This document shows positions 25,818-34,762 of a stretch of 64,000 bases of DNA, one piece after another. Each line of letters begins with the position of its first letter. Position 1 is the stretch's first letter. Below the pieces are notes generated by a model. That model was not told the DNA's origin, ran no database searches, and was given only the letters and a program-made list of their open reading frames with translations. A program made the position numbers and the translations under genes. Origin of the DNA: CAIZQW01 sp942493055 (GTDB lineage Bacteria > Verrucomicrobiota > Kiritimatiellia > RFP12 > UBA1067); the NCBI GenBank assembly GCA_942493055.1, contig OW818680.1, positions 620,001 through 684,000 of the forward strand, in the 5' to 3' direction.

Positions 25818-26107
25818 TTGCGCTGTCCTTTTTTACGCTTAACAGAATAGCCATTCGATTCTTCCGCAACATGTCCGCAGTAGAGATTTGCTCTCCACTG
25901 CTCATCCTGAAAAGGATCGAGAGTCCCCAGCTTCCTTGGAGTAGGAAGCTGCCACTCTTTACGAGGCTCTTCAATGGGAGCGCTCACCCGCAACATATAC
26001 TCAAGTCCGTTGCGGACGAGTTCAGCAAGACTGATCTCGCGAACTTCGGCTAACTGCTTGGCTTGTTTATAAAGCAAATCGGGCAATTGTATTTGTGTTC
26101 GTGTCAT
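25814..26107 (-). CDS. ribbon-helix-helix antitoxin (VapB-like)
   Basis: 97 residues when started at the ATG at 26107, because the RHH signature begins there: MTRTQIQLPDLLYKQAKQLAE, then REISLAELVRNGLEYML. The longer frame to 26209 overlaps the CbiB gene and is not needed. A Lys-rich C-terminus (VKRKKGQRK) follows the toxin-binding part. It probably represses its own operon and neutralises the PIN toxin downstream. Confidence 0.8.
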   Translation of the reverse strand: MTRTQIQLPDLLYKQAKQLAEVREISLAELVRNGLEYMLRVSAPIEEPRKEWQLPTPRKLGTLDPFQDEQWRANLYCGHVAEESNGYSVKRKKGQRK

Positions 26108-26144
26108 GATGTAGATATTACACCCCTGTAGGATTGATGTCAAC

Positions 26145-27152
26145 TTAGAAGAGTTGGTAGACACAGAAATCAACGAAGAAGTATACAGCATCGAAAACAA
26201 TGGTTGCAATCAGCGTAAAGGCGATCAGCAAGACATTCGCCTTAATGATATGATTCCGTTCCAAGGGTTGGAGGGGGTCGCCGATGAGGGGCGTAGCGGT
26301 CGGCTGGCCATGCCGCATAAGCGGTCCGCCCAACTGAACCCCCAACGCGCCAGCAAAGGCGGACTCAGGAAAACCGGAATTGGGGCTGGCATGTTTTCTC
26401 GAATCGCGGCGGCACATACTCCACGCCCCCAGCGGCGATGAATCCGTGAACACAGAAGCTAGCGGGATCAGCAACAAACTCAAGCGAGCAGGAATATAGT
26501 TTGCTGCATCGTCGATCTTGGCCGAGGCCCATCCAAAATCAATGTATTTCTCATTCTTATAACCAAAGGTGGAATCCAGCGTACTGATCGCTTTGTAGGT
26601 CATGGCCCCGACCGGCCCCAGCAGGAAGGCGAAGAAGAGCGGCGCGACAACACCGTCGACTGAATTCTCTGCGACGCTTTCAACTGCTGCGCGGACAATC
26701 CCCTGCTCATCGAGCTGGTCCGTATCCCGTCCAACCATCTTCGCCACCTGCTGACGCGCCAGCGGCAGATCGCCAGCTTTGAGCGCCTTATAGACCGCAT
26801 AGCTATGTGAGGCAAGTCCGCGGGCGGCAAAGGTCGTATACAACAGAATCACGGAGAGCAGATCATCTGCCAGTGGATGGATTCTTTGCGCACCACACAA
26901 GAGTCCCTCAGTCACAAGAGCCGTACCCAAAATAATCACAGCGGCGGTTACGTTGCCTGCTGTCTTCGGATTGCTAAACCGCTTGCGCATGGGTGCTTCC
27001 AAGGCCATGGCGGTTCTCCCAATCAGGCGCACGGGATGAGGCAGCCAGCGCGGATCACCTAGAATAAAATCCAACACCAGCGCAGTGAATATCCACGTCA
27101 CTGGGTTACTGATGAGGACGAGTTCATTCATCCATGTAAAACTACTGTTCAT
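26145..27152 (-). CDS. cbiB: adenosylcobinamide-phosphate synthase
   Basis: 335 residues, integral membrane protein. Signatures: LVLDFILGDPRWLPHPVRLIGR (about 24-46), GRDTDQLDEQGIVRAAVESVAENSVDGVVAPLF (about 140-172) and the late YKAISTLDSTFGYKNEKY. CbiB attaches the aminopropanol arm (or its phosphate) to adenosylcobyric acid. An alternative ATG lies seven codons in. It starts 12 bp after the CobD-CbiP fusion stop, in the same operon, so the steps that make and use aminopropanol phosphate are encoded side by side. Confidence 0.93.
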   Translation of the reverse strand: MNSSFTWMNELVLISNPVTWIFTALVLDFILGDPRWLPHPVRLIGRTAMALEAPMRKRFSNPKTAGNVTAAVIILGTALVTEGLLCGAQRIHPLADDLLSVILLYTTFAARGLASHSYAVYKALKAGDLPLARQQVAKMVGRDTDQLDEQGIVRAAVESVAENSVDGVVAPLFFAFLLGPVGAMTYKAISTLDSTFGYKNEKYIDFGWASAKIDDAANYIPARLSLLLIPLASVFTDSSPLGAWSMCRRDSRKHASPNSGFPESAFAGALGVQLGGPLMRHGQPTATPLIGDPLQPLERNHIIKANVLLIAFTLIATIVFDAVYFFVDFCVYQLF

Positions 27153-27164
27153 GCATTAGCCTTG

Positions 27165-29816
27165 TCAGTTGAGAAGCCCCATCTTCTTGTAGATCGCCTT
27201 CACATCCAAGCTGGCGCGCACAACACTTGCAAGCCGGTCCAAGGCTGGCTCGACATCAAAGACAGCTTGAACACTTTTTAGCGCAGGCCATCCGCGTTGC
27301 TCACGCAGATCGTCAATGAACCAGCGACGGAAGGCGTCGGCATCGAAAAACCCATGGAGGTAGGTCCCCATGATACGTCCGTCCGCAGAGGCGTACCCGA
27401 TCGGCTCACCATCGTCGCGCACCACTGCCACCTCATTGCCACACGCGAGCAGTGCGCCGCCACATCCAACTGTTGCGCCATGATGAATTTCATACCCGCG
27501 TAACGGCAGTCCGGATTTCACATGGCGCGCATGGACAGCCTTCAGCGTCTTATCCGGCAGCAACACGGTCTCCACAGGCAATAGGCCGAGGCCGGAGAGC
27601 ATGCGGTTTGTGGACTCGATACCGGTCGGGTCTTCAATCGTCTTCCCCAACATCTGGAAGCCACCGCACAATCCCACGATCCGCGTACGTCCCTCCTGCG
27701 CCAGCTTCATGACAGCTTCAGCCAGGCCGCGTTCCTTCAATGCCTGAAGATCGCCAATGACATTCTTACTGCCCGGGAGGATCACCACGTCTGGATTTCC
27801 AAGCAGCTCCGGCTTACGCACAATGCGCACCCGCACATCCGGCTCGACGCGCAAGGCGTCAATGTCCGTAAAATTCGAAATATGAGGCAAGTCAATGACT
27901 GCGAAATCCAGCTTGTCAGGGTTGGTCCCGGCCTGCTCGCTGGCAAGTTCCTTGAAGCTGACGGAATCCTCTTCAGGCAAGCCTAAATCACGCAGATAGG
28001 GCACAACGCCCAAGGTCGGCAGTCCCGTATGATTCATCACATAAGTCAGGGCGTCCGCGAGCAATTCCTGACGTCCTCTAAAGCGATTCACAACAAACCC
28101 GGCGACCCTGGCGCGCTCTTTCTCGGAAAGCACATCCAACGTTCCGATGAACGAGGCGAACACGCCCCCGCGGTCAATATCGCCCACGATCAGCACCGGC
28201 GCCTGTGCGTATTCCGCCATGGCCATGTTCACGATATCGTGGCGCTTGAGGTTGACCTCGCCCGGACTCCCTGCGCCTTCCAGCACCATGACATCCACTT
28301 CGCTGGCCAGCGAATCGTACGCACGCTGGACCGTCTCGAAGGCTTGCGGCTTAAAGCGGATATAGGCTTCGACATCCATGTTGCCGACAGGCTTGCCGCA
28401 GAGGATCACTTGCGACCCTGTCTCTGAATTGGGCTTCAGCAGGATGGGATTCATGCGCACATCCGGGTCAAGCCTGCACGCCTGCGCCTGCATCACCTGT
28501 GCGCGCCCCATCTCGCCGCCATCGCGCGTGACATAAGAGTTCAGCGACATGTTCTGCGACTTAAAGGGCGCCACCCGGTAACCGTCCTGCAAGAGGATCC
28601 TGCAAAACGCCGCCGTCAACACACTCTTGCCCGCATTCGACGATGTCCCTTGAAACATGATGGCTGGAACAGGCTTGCTAGTACCTCGGTTTTTTTTGAC
28701 AGGATTTACAGGATTTTGAGGATTGGTTTCTTGCTCTGTGCGCTCTGTGGGCTCTGTGAGAAACACCTTCGTCAGAGCCTCCACGAGTCTCGCATTCTCC
28801 TCATCGCTCCGAACCGCGACACGGAAATAGCGCGCATCTAGCCCTGCATAATTGGCACAGACGCGAATCGGGATGCGGTGGTTCTTCAACAGCGCGTCCG
28901 CGAGCATCTGCGCATCCAGCCCCTCTTTTTCAATGCGCACAAGCAGATAATTGGCAACCGAAGGAAACACGCGAAAGAGGCCAAACGCTTCAAGTTGCTT
29001 CTGGAAGATTTCACGTGACGCTGCGATTGCCTGGCGCGTCCGCAACGCATAATCTGTATCCTTCAAGACCGCAACGCCCACAGCCTGTGCCAAGCTGCCC
29101 ACAGACCAGGGCGGCAGGTAGTCACGCAACGTCTGCGCGATTGACTCCTCCGCGACTAGATAGCCCAAGCGAATGCCCGGCATCGCATAGAACTTCGTCA
29201 TGGAGCGCAGGACGAGCACATTGGGAAGCATCAACTGTGCGACACTCACATAGCCTTCCACAAAATCAGCAAAGGCCTCGTCGATCAAGAAAAAAGTCTT
29301 GGGATGGCGCTGAGCAATGCTATGGAGATCATCGACATGAAACAGATTGCCGACTGGATTGCCAGGCTGGCCAAGGATGACCAGTTCGTCCCCGTGCAGC
29401 TCAGTTTCAATCGTCTGCCAATCGACACCTGCTTCAACAGGATAGAGAATCTGTTTGACCGCCAAGCCTGCACGTTGTGCCGCCGTCGCATAGTCGCTAT
29501 AGCTGGGGACAGGAATGATGGCGCGTTTCAACCCCAAAACCGCAGGTACGGCAAAGAGCAATTCTGTCGAGCCATTGCCACAGACGACACGTCCGGGAGC
29601 GATTGACATCACCTGCGCAATCGTTTCGCAGAGCGCTGTACAGTGAGGATCGGGATAATGAACAACGTCCGAGAGATGGCGCGACACGACTTGCCGCAGG
29701 CACTCTGGCGGGCCTAATGGATTGAGGTTTGCGCTGAAATCCAAGAGGTCGGAGACCTCGCATTCGAGATTCCGAGCCATTGCCCTTACATCACCGCCAT
29801 GTGCAAAGTGTGCCAT
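27165..29816 (-). CDS. cobD/cbiP: CobD-CbiP fusion: threonine-phosphate decarboxylase + cobyric acid synthase
   Basis: 883 residues. Residues about 1-353 are a CobD-type PLP enzyme (HGGDVRAMARN, LDFSANLNPLGPP, Schiff-base lysine K208 in RSMTKFYAMPGIRLGYL) that decarboxylates threonine phosphate to aminopropanol phosphate. Residues about 382-883 are CbiP/CobQ with MFQGTSSNAGKSVLTAAFCR as nucleotide-binding start and a C-terminal glutaminase-type domain (VGLCGGFQMLG). CbiP amidates side chains b, d, e and g. A 28-residue linker (354-381) joins them; its DNA (28674-28757) is made of short direct repeats. CbiB lies next in the operon. Confidence 0.92.
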   Translation of the reverse strand: MAHFAHGGDVRAMARNLECEVSDLLDFSANLNPLGPPECLRQVVSRHLSDVVHYPDPHCTALCETIAQVMSIAPGRVVCGNGSTELLFAVPAVLGLKRAIIPVPSYSDYATAAQRAGLAVKQILYPVEAGVDWQTIETELHGDELVILGQPGNPVGNLFHVDDLHSIAQRHPKTFFLIDEAFADFVEGYVSVAQLMLPNVLVLRSMTKFYAMPGIRLGYLVAEESIAQTLRDYLPPWSVGSLAQAVGVAVLKDTDYALRTRQAIAASREIFQKQLEAFGLFRVFPSVANYLLVRIEKEGLDAQMLADALLKNHRIPIRVCANYAGLDARYFRVAVRSDEENARLVEALTKVFLTEPTERTEQETNPQNPVNPVKKNRGTSKPVPAIMFQGTSSNAGKSVLTAAFCRILLQDGYRVAPFKSQNMSLNSYVTRDGGEMGRAQVMQAQACRLDPDVRMNPILLKPNSETGSQVILCGKPVGNMDVEAYIRFKPQAFETVQRAYDSLASEVDVMVLEGAGSPGEVNLKRHDIVNMAMAEYAQAPVLIVGDIDRGGVFASFIGTLDVLSEKERARVAGFVVNRFRGRQELLADALTYVMNHTGLPTLGVVPYLRDLGLPEEDSVSFKELASEQAGTNPDKLDFAVIDLPHISNFTDIDALRVEPDVRVRIVRKPELLGNPDVVILPGSKNVIGDLQALKERGLAEAVMKLAQEGRTRIVGLCGGFQMLGKTIEDPTGIESTNRMLSGLGLLPVETVLLPDKTLKAVHARHVKSGLPLRGYEIHHGATVGCGGALLACGNEVAVVRDDGEPIGYASADGRIMGTYLHGFFDADAFRRWFIDDLREQRGWPALKSVQAVFDVEPALDRLASVVRASLDVKAIYKKMGLLN

Positions 29817-29818
29817 AA

Positions 29819-29851
29819 GAAAAATCCCTGCCCCATCAGATGCGGCAGGGA
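29819..29851 (-). terminator. intrinsic terminator of the flavodiiron gene
   Basis: The stem tccctgcc (29825-29832) pairs with ggcaggga (29844-29851), followed on the minus strand by a U-tract (complement of the A-run at 29819-29824). It lies between the flavodiiron gene and the CobD-CbiP gene, so the cobalamin operon probably has its own promoter. Confidence 0.7.
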
Positions 29852-29864
29852 GCTGTTCGCGGGT

Positions 29865-31040
29865 TTAGAGTGTCGCCAAGCGCTTACCCGCCTCTCGGCA
29901 GGCCGCCAGGATCTCTTCTGTGGGCTTGAACCTGCTGGTAATCGCAGGCTGGACGAGTTTGATGTTCGTCGCGGTCAACAATGCCTCGACCTCACTCGCG
30001 CCGCCCTTCTGAGCCCAGCCGAACGAACCGAAGGCAAGGCCGCTTTTACCGGCTGGACGCAAGCCCTTCAAATAGGTCAACATCCTCGCCATAGCAGGCA
30101 TGATGCCCATGTTGAGGGTCGCTGAGCCCACCGCGAGCGCCGTGCAATCAAAAATTTCCGTGACCGTCTGGGTGTCATGCATTACGGAGACATCAATCAG
30201 CATATAATCAACGCCGGCATCTGCGACACCATCCACAATCGCTTCGGCCATTTTGCGTGTGCTGTCCCACATGGAGGCGAACACCACAACCACTTTTTTC
30301 TTCGAGGCCGCACAGGTTGCGTATGCAGTATAGGCCTTCAGCAGCTCAGGGATATGGCTGCGCCAGCAAACACCATGGCTCGGACAGATCTGCTTGATGG
30401 GCAACGTCCCGAGGCGGGCCAGCGTCTTGGCCACCTGCACACCGAAGGGCATCACGATATTGGCGTAATAGGTTTTTGTCTGTTGCAGAAGTTCCGCCAA
30501 ACAGACCTCGTCGTCAAAGCGCGCGGCCGTGGCATAGTGCTGACCGAAGGCGTCCATCGAGAAGAGAATGCCCTCCTCCTTCAGGAAGGTCGCAGTGGAT
30601 TCCGGCCAGTGGACCATCGGTGTCTCAAAGAACTGGAGCGTGCGCTTTCCAAGGCTGAGTTCATCGCCATCCTTCACAATCTTAAACTTCCACGAGGAAA
30701 CATCAAAGTGGTGGGAGAGCGCATCTTGGCACTTAGCCGTGCAGACCAGTTCCGCCTGATGGCAGGCGGACATCACCGCAGGCAGCGCGCTGGAGTGATC
30801 GGGTTCCGCATGTTGACAGATGACATAATCCACCTTGGACAACGGAACCAATTCCGACACGTTTGCCAACAGGTAGCGATAATAAGGGTGCTTGACCGTA
30901 TCCATCAAAGCCACCTTCTCATCACGAATCAGGAAAGCATTATAGGTGGAGCCATCCTCTGTCTTGTATCCGTGAAAATCACGGACCGTCCAGTCAATAT
31001 AGCCGACCCAGTCAACACCCGGAACAATCTCTCTATGCAT
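29865..31040 (-). CDS. flavodiiron protein (A-type, FprA/ROO-like)
   Basis: About 391 residues. The beta-lactamase-like diiron domain has CQHAEPDHSSALP (HxExDH ligands) and later His/Asp ligands in MVHWPESTATFL and SMDAFGQHYA. The flavodoxin domain begins near residue 245 (KKKVVVVFASMWDSTRKMAEAI). Such proteins reduce O2 to water or NO to N2O and protect anaerobes. The ATG at 31040 is chosen because a GGGGAG ribosome binding site precedes it; the longer frame adds residues upstream of it. A terminator follows the gene. Confidence 0.92.
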   Translation of the reverse strand: MHREIVPGVDWVGYIDWTVRDFHGYKTEDGSTYNAFLIRDEKVALMDTVKHPYYRYLLANVSELVPLSKVDYVICQHAEPDHSSALPAVMSACHQAELVCTAKCQDALSHHFDVSSWKFKIVKDGDELSLGKRTLQFFETPMVHWPESTATFLKEEGILFSMDAFGQHYATAARFDDEVCLAELLQQTKTYYANIVMPFGVQVAKTLARLGTLPIKQICPSHGVCWRSHIPELLKAYTAYATCAASKKKVVVVFASMWDSTRKMAEAIVDGVADAGVDYMLIDVSVMHDTQTVTEIFDCTALAVGSATLNMGIMPAMARMLTYLKGLRPAGKSGLAFGSFGWAQKGGASEVEALLTATNIKLVQPAITSRFKPTEEILAACREAGKRLATL

Positions 31041-31170
31041 CGTCGTTCTCCCCTGCATTAAGTCAAAATCCTTCATCAACAGAAATTGTCTACTAAAGTA
31101 CTAAATTTTGAGGGGCAATACAATTCAGAAAAGCAAATCAACAGGAATCAAAACGAAATGAATTCGTGGT

Positions 31171-31200
31171 TTGACAACGGCAATACCTTTGTTTTATAGT
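31171..31200 (+). promoter_or_regulatory. strong sigma70-type promoter of the methyl-folate operon
   Basis: TTGACA (31171-31176), an 18-bp spacer and TATAGT (31195-31200). The start codon follows at 31225 with an AAAGGAG ribosome binding site (31213-31219). It is the best promoter match seen in the window. Confidence 0.7.
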
Positions 31201-31224
31201 ATGCACCAATAAAAGGAGACCGTT

Positions 31225-32091
31225 ATGGCTATCAATGGCAAGCTCAATATCATCGCGGAAAAGATCAACGACTCTGTCCCATCCACTCACGAACTCTTTG
31301 AAAGGGGTGACATACAGGCCATCATCAACCTCGCTCGGGAGCAGGCAGAAGGTGCAACCTATATCGATGTCAATATCGGCATGCACGACCCCTCTTTGAT
31401 GGACGAACTCATTCGGAGCATCCAGGCTGAAGTGACCCTCCCCCTCTCGATTGACACCCCTTCACCGGAAATCGCCGAACGCGCCTTGAAGGTCTATGAC
31501 CCCGCTAAAGCGAACGGAAACAAGCCCCTGCTCAACTCCATCAGCCTTGGCCGCCTCGAAATGTTCGACCTGTTGAAGATCCAGCCTTTTAAGACCATCC
31601 TCATGTCCAGCGAGCGGATCCAGGAGAATGAAACGGTCCAGAACAGCCTGCCGCAGGACGTGTTAGAGGCTGCCCGTCAAATTTATGAGCATGCAAAGAA
31701 GCACGGCATCATCAACGACGACATCATCTTCGATCCCACGATTGCACCCGTCGGAAGCGATTTCCAGGGGCTGACGCGCATGACCGTAGAGGGTATTGGC
31801 CTCATCGGGAAGCATGAGTCCTTCAAAGGTTGCCACATGTCTGTCGGACTTTCGAACTTCACGGTTCAGATTCCGAGCAAGACCCAGTCGGGCGCACTTG
31901 TGAAGACCCCCTTGGAAAACGCATTCCTGACGCTCACCGTGCCGCGTGGACTGGACTATTGCGTCGGCAGCACCAAGAAAAAATATGAGTTTCTCGCGGA
32001 AGATCATCCTGCCATGGTTGCCCTGAATGACATCATGAAACTTGATGGTTTTGATGTCATCATGCGCGTCCAAGAGTTTTATAACAGCTAA
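31225..32091 (+). CDS. methyl-H4folate-dependent corrinoid methyltransferase (pterin-binding family)
   Basis: 288 residues forming one pterin-binding TIM barrel like AcsE/MtrH and the MetH pterin domain: LNIIAEKINDSVPST, EGATYIDVNIG, LPLSIDTPSPEIAERAL, PLLNSISL and late VGLSNFTVQIPSK. Family members move the methyl group between methyl-H4folate and a corrinoid protein. No corrinoid protein is encoded here. It is the first gene of an operon with the FocA-like channel and methylene-H4folate reductase, so the product of the reductase is a likely methyl donor or acceptor. Confidence 0.85.
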   Translation: MAINGKLNIIAEKINDSVPSTHELFERGDIQAIINLAREQAEGATYIDVNIGMHDPSLMDELIRSIQAEVTLPLSIDTPSPEIAERALKVYDPAKANGNKPLLNSISLGRLEMFDLLKIQPFKTILMSSERIQENETVQNSLPQDVLEAARQIYEHAKKHGIINDDIIFDPTIAPVGSDFQGLTRMTVEGIGLIGKHESFKGCHMSVGLSNFTVQIPSKTQSGALVKTPLENAFLTLTVPRGLDYCVGSTKKKYEFLAEDHPAMVALNDIMKLDGFDVIMRVQEFYNS

Positions 32092-32104
32092 CACTGGAGG
32101 AGCC

Positions 32105-32926
32105 GTGGCTCAACTTCCTGATCCTGTATCCCTGAGTCCTGATCAAATTGTTGATCGGACTGCTGTTCTTGGGCAGAAAAAAACAGCCAAGCCCTTTCTT
32201 GCTGTTTTACTCAGCGGTATCCTTGGCGGAGCCTACATAGCTTTCGCTGGCGCGATTTCACAACTGGTCACCTGCGGCGCAAGCCCGGGCAATGGCGCCA
32301 GCCAATTCTTTGCAGGCGCAGTCTTCGCGTCCGGGCTCGTTTATGTCATGATCGCAGGTGCGGACCTTTTCACGGGCAATGTGATGACCGGCATTGTCGC
32401 GCGTCTCGACAATCGTATTACGACACGCGAATACATCATCAACTTGTTCATCGTTTACTTTGCCAATTTCATCGGGTCATTGATCGTTGTCGGAATCATC
32501 TACTATGGCAATGTCTGGAAGTTTGGTGATGCGGCGCTGGGCGCAAAGATCGTCGCAGTTGCGGAACGCAAATGTTCGCTTGAATTCGTTGAGGCGTTTG
32601 TCCGAGCCGTTGGCGCCAACTGGCTGGTCTGTCTGGGCATCTGGATGGTGATCGCGACCGGCGACGTCGCCGGCCGTATCATGGCCTGCTTCTTCCCGGT
32701 GATGACCTTTGTCGCGCTCGGGCTTGAGCACTCTGTCGCCAACATGTACTTCCTGCCGATCGGCCTCTTTTTGAAGGGATCCGCCGGTACGGCAACAGAG
32801 GCGTTGAACTGGACGGCGTTCCTGCTGAATAACGCCATCCCTGTGACGCTCGGAAATATTGTCGGCGGCGCACTCTTTGTAGGGATGATCTACTTTGGTA
32901 TCTATCGCACCTCTAAAAATAAATAA
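32105..32926 (+). CDS. formate/nitrite transporter family channel (FocA-like)
   Basis: 273 residues from a GTG at 32105, chosen because a GGAGGA ribosome binding site (32097-32102) lies just before it; the longer frame overlaps the preceding gene. Family motifs include GGAYIAFAGAISQLV, GADLFTGNVM and the late SVANMYFLPIGLF. About six transmembrane helices. These channels pass formate, nitrite or hydrosulfide as weak acids. Placed between two folate one-carbon genes, formate is the most likely substrate. Confidence 0.9.
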   Translation: MAQLPDPVSLSPDQIVDRTAVLGQKKTAKPFLAVLLSGILGGAYIAFAGAISQLVTCGASPGNGASQFFAGAVFASGLVYVMIAGADLFTGNVMTGIVARLDNRITTREYIINLFIVYFANFIGSLIVVGIIYYGNVWKFGDAALGAKIVAVAERKCSLEFVEAFVRAVGANWLVCLGIWMVIATGDVAGRIMACFFPVMTFVALGLEHSVANMYFLPIGLFLKGSAGTATEALNWTAFLLNNAIPVTLGNIVGGALFVGMIYFGIYRTSKNK

Positions 32927-32944
32927 TTCATCGCGGAGACACTC

Positions 32945-34519
32945 ATGGGAAAGACGCTCAAGGAAATTGTTTCAGGCGGCGACTTCATACATGGCATCGA
33001 ACTGGTGACCACGCGCGGACTCTTGCAGGTTGAAGGCGAGAAGACGAGCCGCTTTGCCCAGGAACTGATGGATGCCGACATCTTCGACTTCATCAGTATC
33101 ACAGACAACCCAGGTGGCAACCCCATGATGGCACCGGAGAGTCTCGGCAAATTGCTGATGTCCAAGGGCCATAATGTCAACATCCATATCTCGTGCAAGG
33201 ACCGCAACCGCAATGCGCTTGAAACACGCGCCTGGCAACTGGCCAGCGATGGCTTCTCCAATATCCTCGCGCTCACCGGCGACTATCCGACCAGCGGCCA
33301 TCACGGTGTACCACGGCCCTCTTTTGACATTGATGCAGTCGGCCTGATCCAAACCTATTCGGAGATGAACGAGGGCTTGCTGATTCCCTCAAACAAGAAG
33401 GATGCGCCCCCGACTCGCTTGTCCAAGACCGATTTTTTTGTCTCCGCCGCAGTCAGCCCGTTTAAGAAGTATGAAGCAGAATATTTGCCGCAATACTTCA
33501 AAATGGAAAAGAAGATCCGCGCTGGCGCGCACTTCTTCATCCTGCAACTCGGCTATGACTCCCGCAAGTGGGCAGAACTGCTGATGTATTGCAAAAAGAA
33601 CGCCATCACAACACCCATGATGGCCAACATCTATGTGCTGAATAAAGGCGTGGCAAAAGTCTTTCACGATGAGCGGATCGCCGGATGCGTCGTCTCACCT
33701 GCCCTGCTGCAAGCCATCAACAAAGCTGCGGAATCGCCGGACAAGGGCAAGTCTTTCTTCCTGGAATTCGCAGCGAAGCAGTGGGCCATCGCAAAGGGTC
33801 TCGGCTTCCAAGGCGCCTATATCGGGGGAACGCACAAACTGGAGGATGTCCAAAAGATCAAAGACACGGTGAGCACCTTCAGTCCGGATGACTGGAAGCT
33901 CTTTTACACGGAGATCTCCTATCCGGCAAAAGACGAGTTTTACTTGTATAAGACAGACACCCACAATCAGCCCACCGGCGACTATGTGGATGCCTATGTG
34001 CAATCCAAGCAAGCTGTCAACCGCTGTTGCAGGATCGTCTTCTGCGAAGCACCTGTCTACAGACTCAGCCAACTTGTCCACCTGCTGCTCTTCACAAAGG
34101 CATCGCCCTTCTACCACCTGATGAAGGGACTCTATAAGCTGATCGACGGCAAGAAAATCTTTGAGAAATGCCTCCATGCCCTTGAACACACCTCAAAGGT
34201 CGTGCTCTATGGCTGCCAGGATTGCGGCGACTGCTCATTGCCGGAAATCGCCTATCTCTGTCCGGAGGACAAGTGTTCAAAAGGACAGCGCAACGGTCCG
34301 TGCGGCGGAACACACGGAGGGGTATGTGAGGTGCTGGACCGTCCCTGCATCTGGCTCAAGGCCTATAACCGCCTCAAACCGCATGGCAAAGAACGCGTTC
34401 CGTATGAACAACCCATCGTCTTCGTCGATGCCCGCCTCGAGAAAACATCTGGCTGGCAGAACTTCTATCTGAACCGCGACCATACCAAGGGCGGGCCTGC
34501 GACCGCAGATTTGAAGTAA
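32945..34519 (+). CDS. methylenetetrahydrofolate reductase with Cys-rich C-terminal domain (MetF-MetV-like fusion)
   Basis: 524 residues. Residues about 1-320 are a MetF-type barrel (GGDFIHGIELVTTRGLLQ, ITDNPGGNPM, HISCKDRNRNALE, LALTGDYP). Residues about 380-500 are a domain with many cysteines (C424, C427, C430, C439, C444, C453, C461, C468), like the MTHFR_C/MetV subunit of acetogens. The enzyme interconverts 5,10-methylene- and 5-methyl-H4folate; the Cys domain is likely to bind iron-sulfur or zinc and mediate electron entry. In many acetogens MetF and MetV are separate proteins. It ends right at the REP pair at 34520. Confidence 0.88.
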   Translation: MGKTLKEIVSGGDFIHGIELVTTRGLLQVEGEKTSRFAQELMDADIFDFISITDNPGGNPMMAPESLGKLLMSKGHNVNIHISCKDRNRNALETRAWQLASDGFSNILALTGDYPTSGHHGVPRPSFDIDAVGLIQTYSEMNEGLLIPSNKKDAPPTRLSKTDFFVSAAVSPFKKYEAEYLPQYFKMEKKIRAGAHFFILQLGYDSRKWAELLMYCKKNAITTPMMANIYVLNKGVAKVFHDERIAGCVVSPALLQAINKAAESPDKGKSFFLEFAAKQWAIAKGLGFQGAYIGGTHKLEDVQKIKDTVSTFSPDDWKLFYTEISYPAKDEFYLYKTDTHNQPTGDYVDAYVQSKQAVNRCCRIVFCEAPVYRLSQLVHLLLFTKASPFYHLMKGLYKLIDGKKIFEKCLHALEHTSKVVLYGCQDCGDCSLPEIAYLCPEDKCSKGQRNGPCGGTHGGVCEVLDRPCIWLKAYNRLKPHGKERVPYEQPIVFVDARLEKTSGWQNFYLNRDHTKGGPATADLK

Positions 34520-34639
34520 GGAGCGGCGCGGCTTCCCGCGCCGGCCGGAACGCGAAGGCGTTCCGCTCCAAACTGCGCAGGCTGACGGGGAGCGGCGCGG
34601 CTTCCCGCGCCGGCCGGAACGCGAAGGCGTTCCGCTCCA
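34520..34639. repeat. two tandem copies of a 50-nt three-way-junction REP element
   Basis: Copies at 34520-34569 and 34589-34638 are identical. Each has an outer stem GGAGC/GCTCC enclosing hairpin GGCGCGG-CTTC-CCGCGCC, a GGCC linker, and hairpin GGAACGC-GAAG-GCGTTCC. Copy 1 begins at the base after the upstream stop codon. The exact reverse complement occurs twice near 58.6 kb. Confidence 0.92.
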
Positions 34640-34762
34640 ACTTGCCTAAATCGTGTAAGAATTAAACTGTTTCGTGTAAAGACATTTATTCTATTGCTTG
34701 CTACACTAGTGATGAATTTATTCAGGGGCAAACTTAAAATACAACGCAAAGGAAATAATGAC

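Noticed and set aside
34520..34639. tRNA-like cloverleaf at the REP pair
   Set aside because: The fold has two hairpins and no CCA end or anticodon arm; identical tandem copies fit a mobile repeat better.
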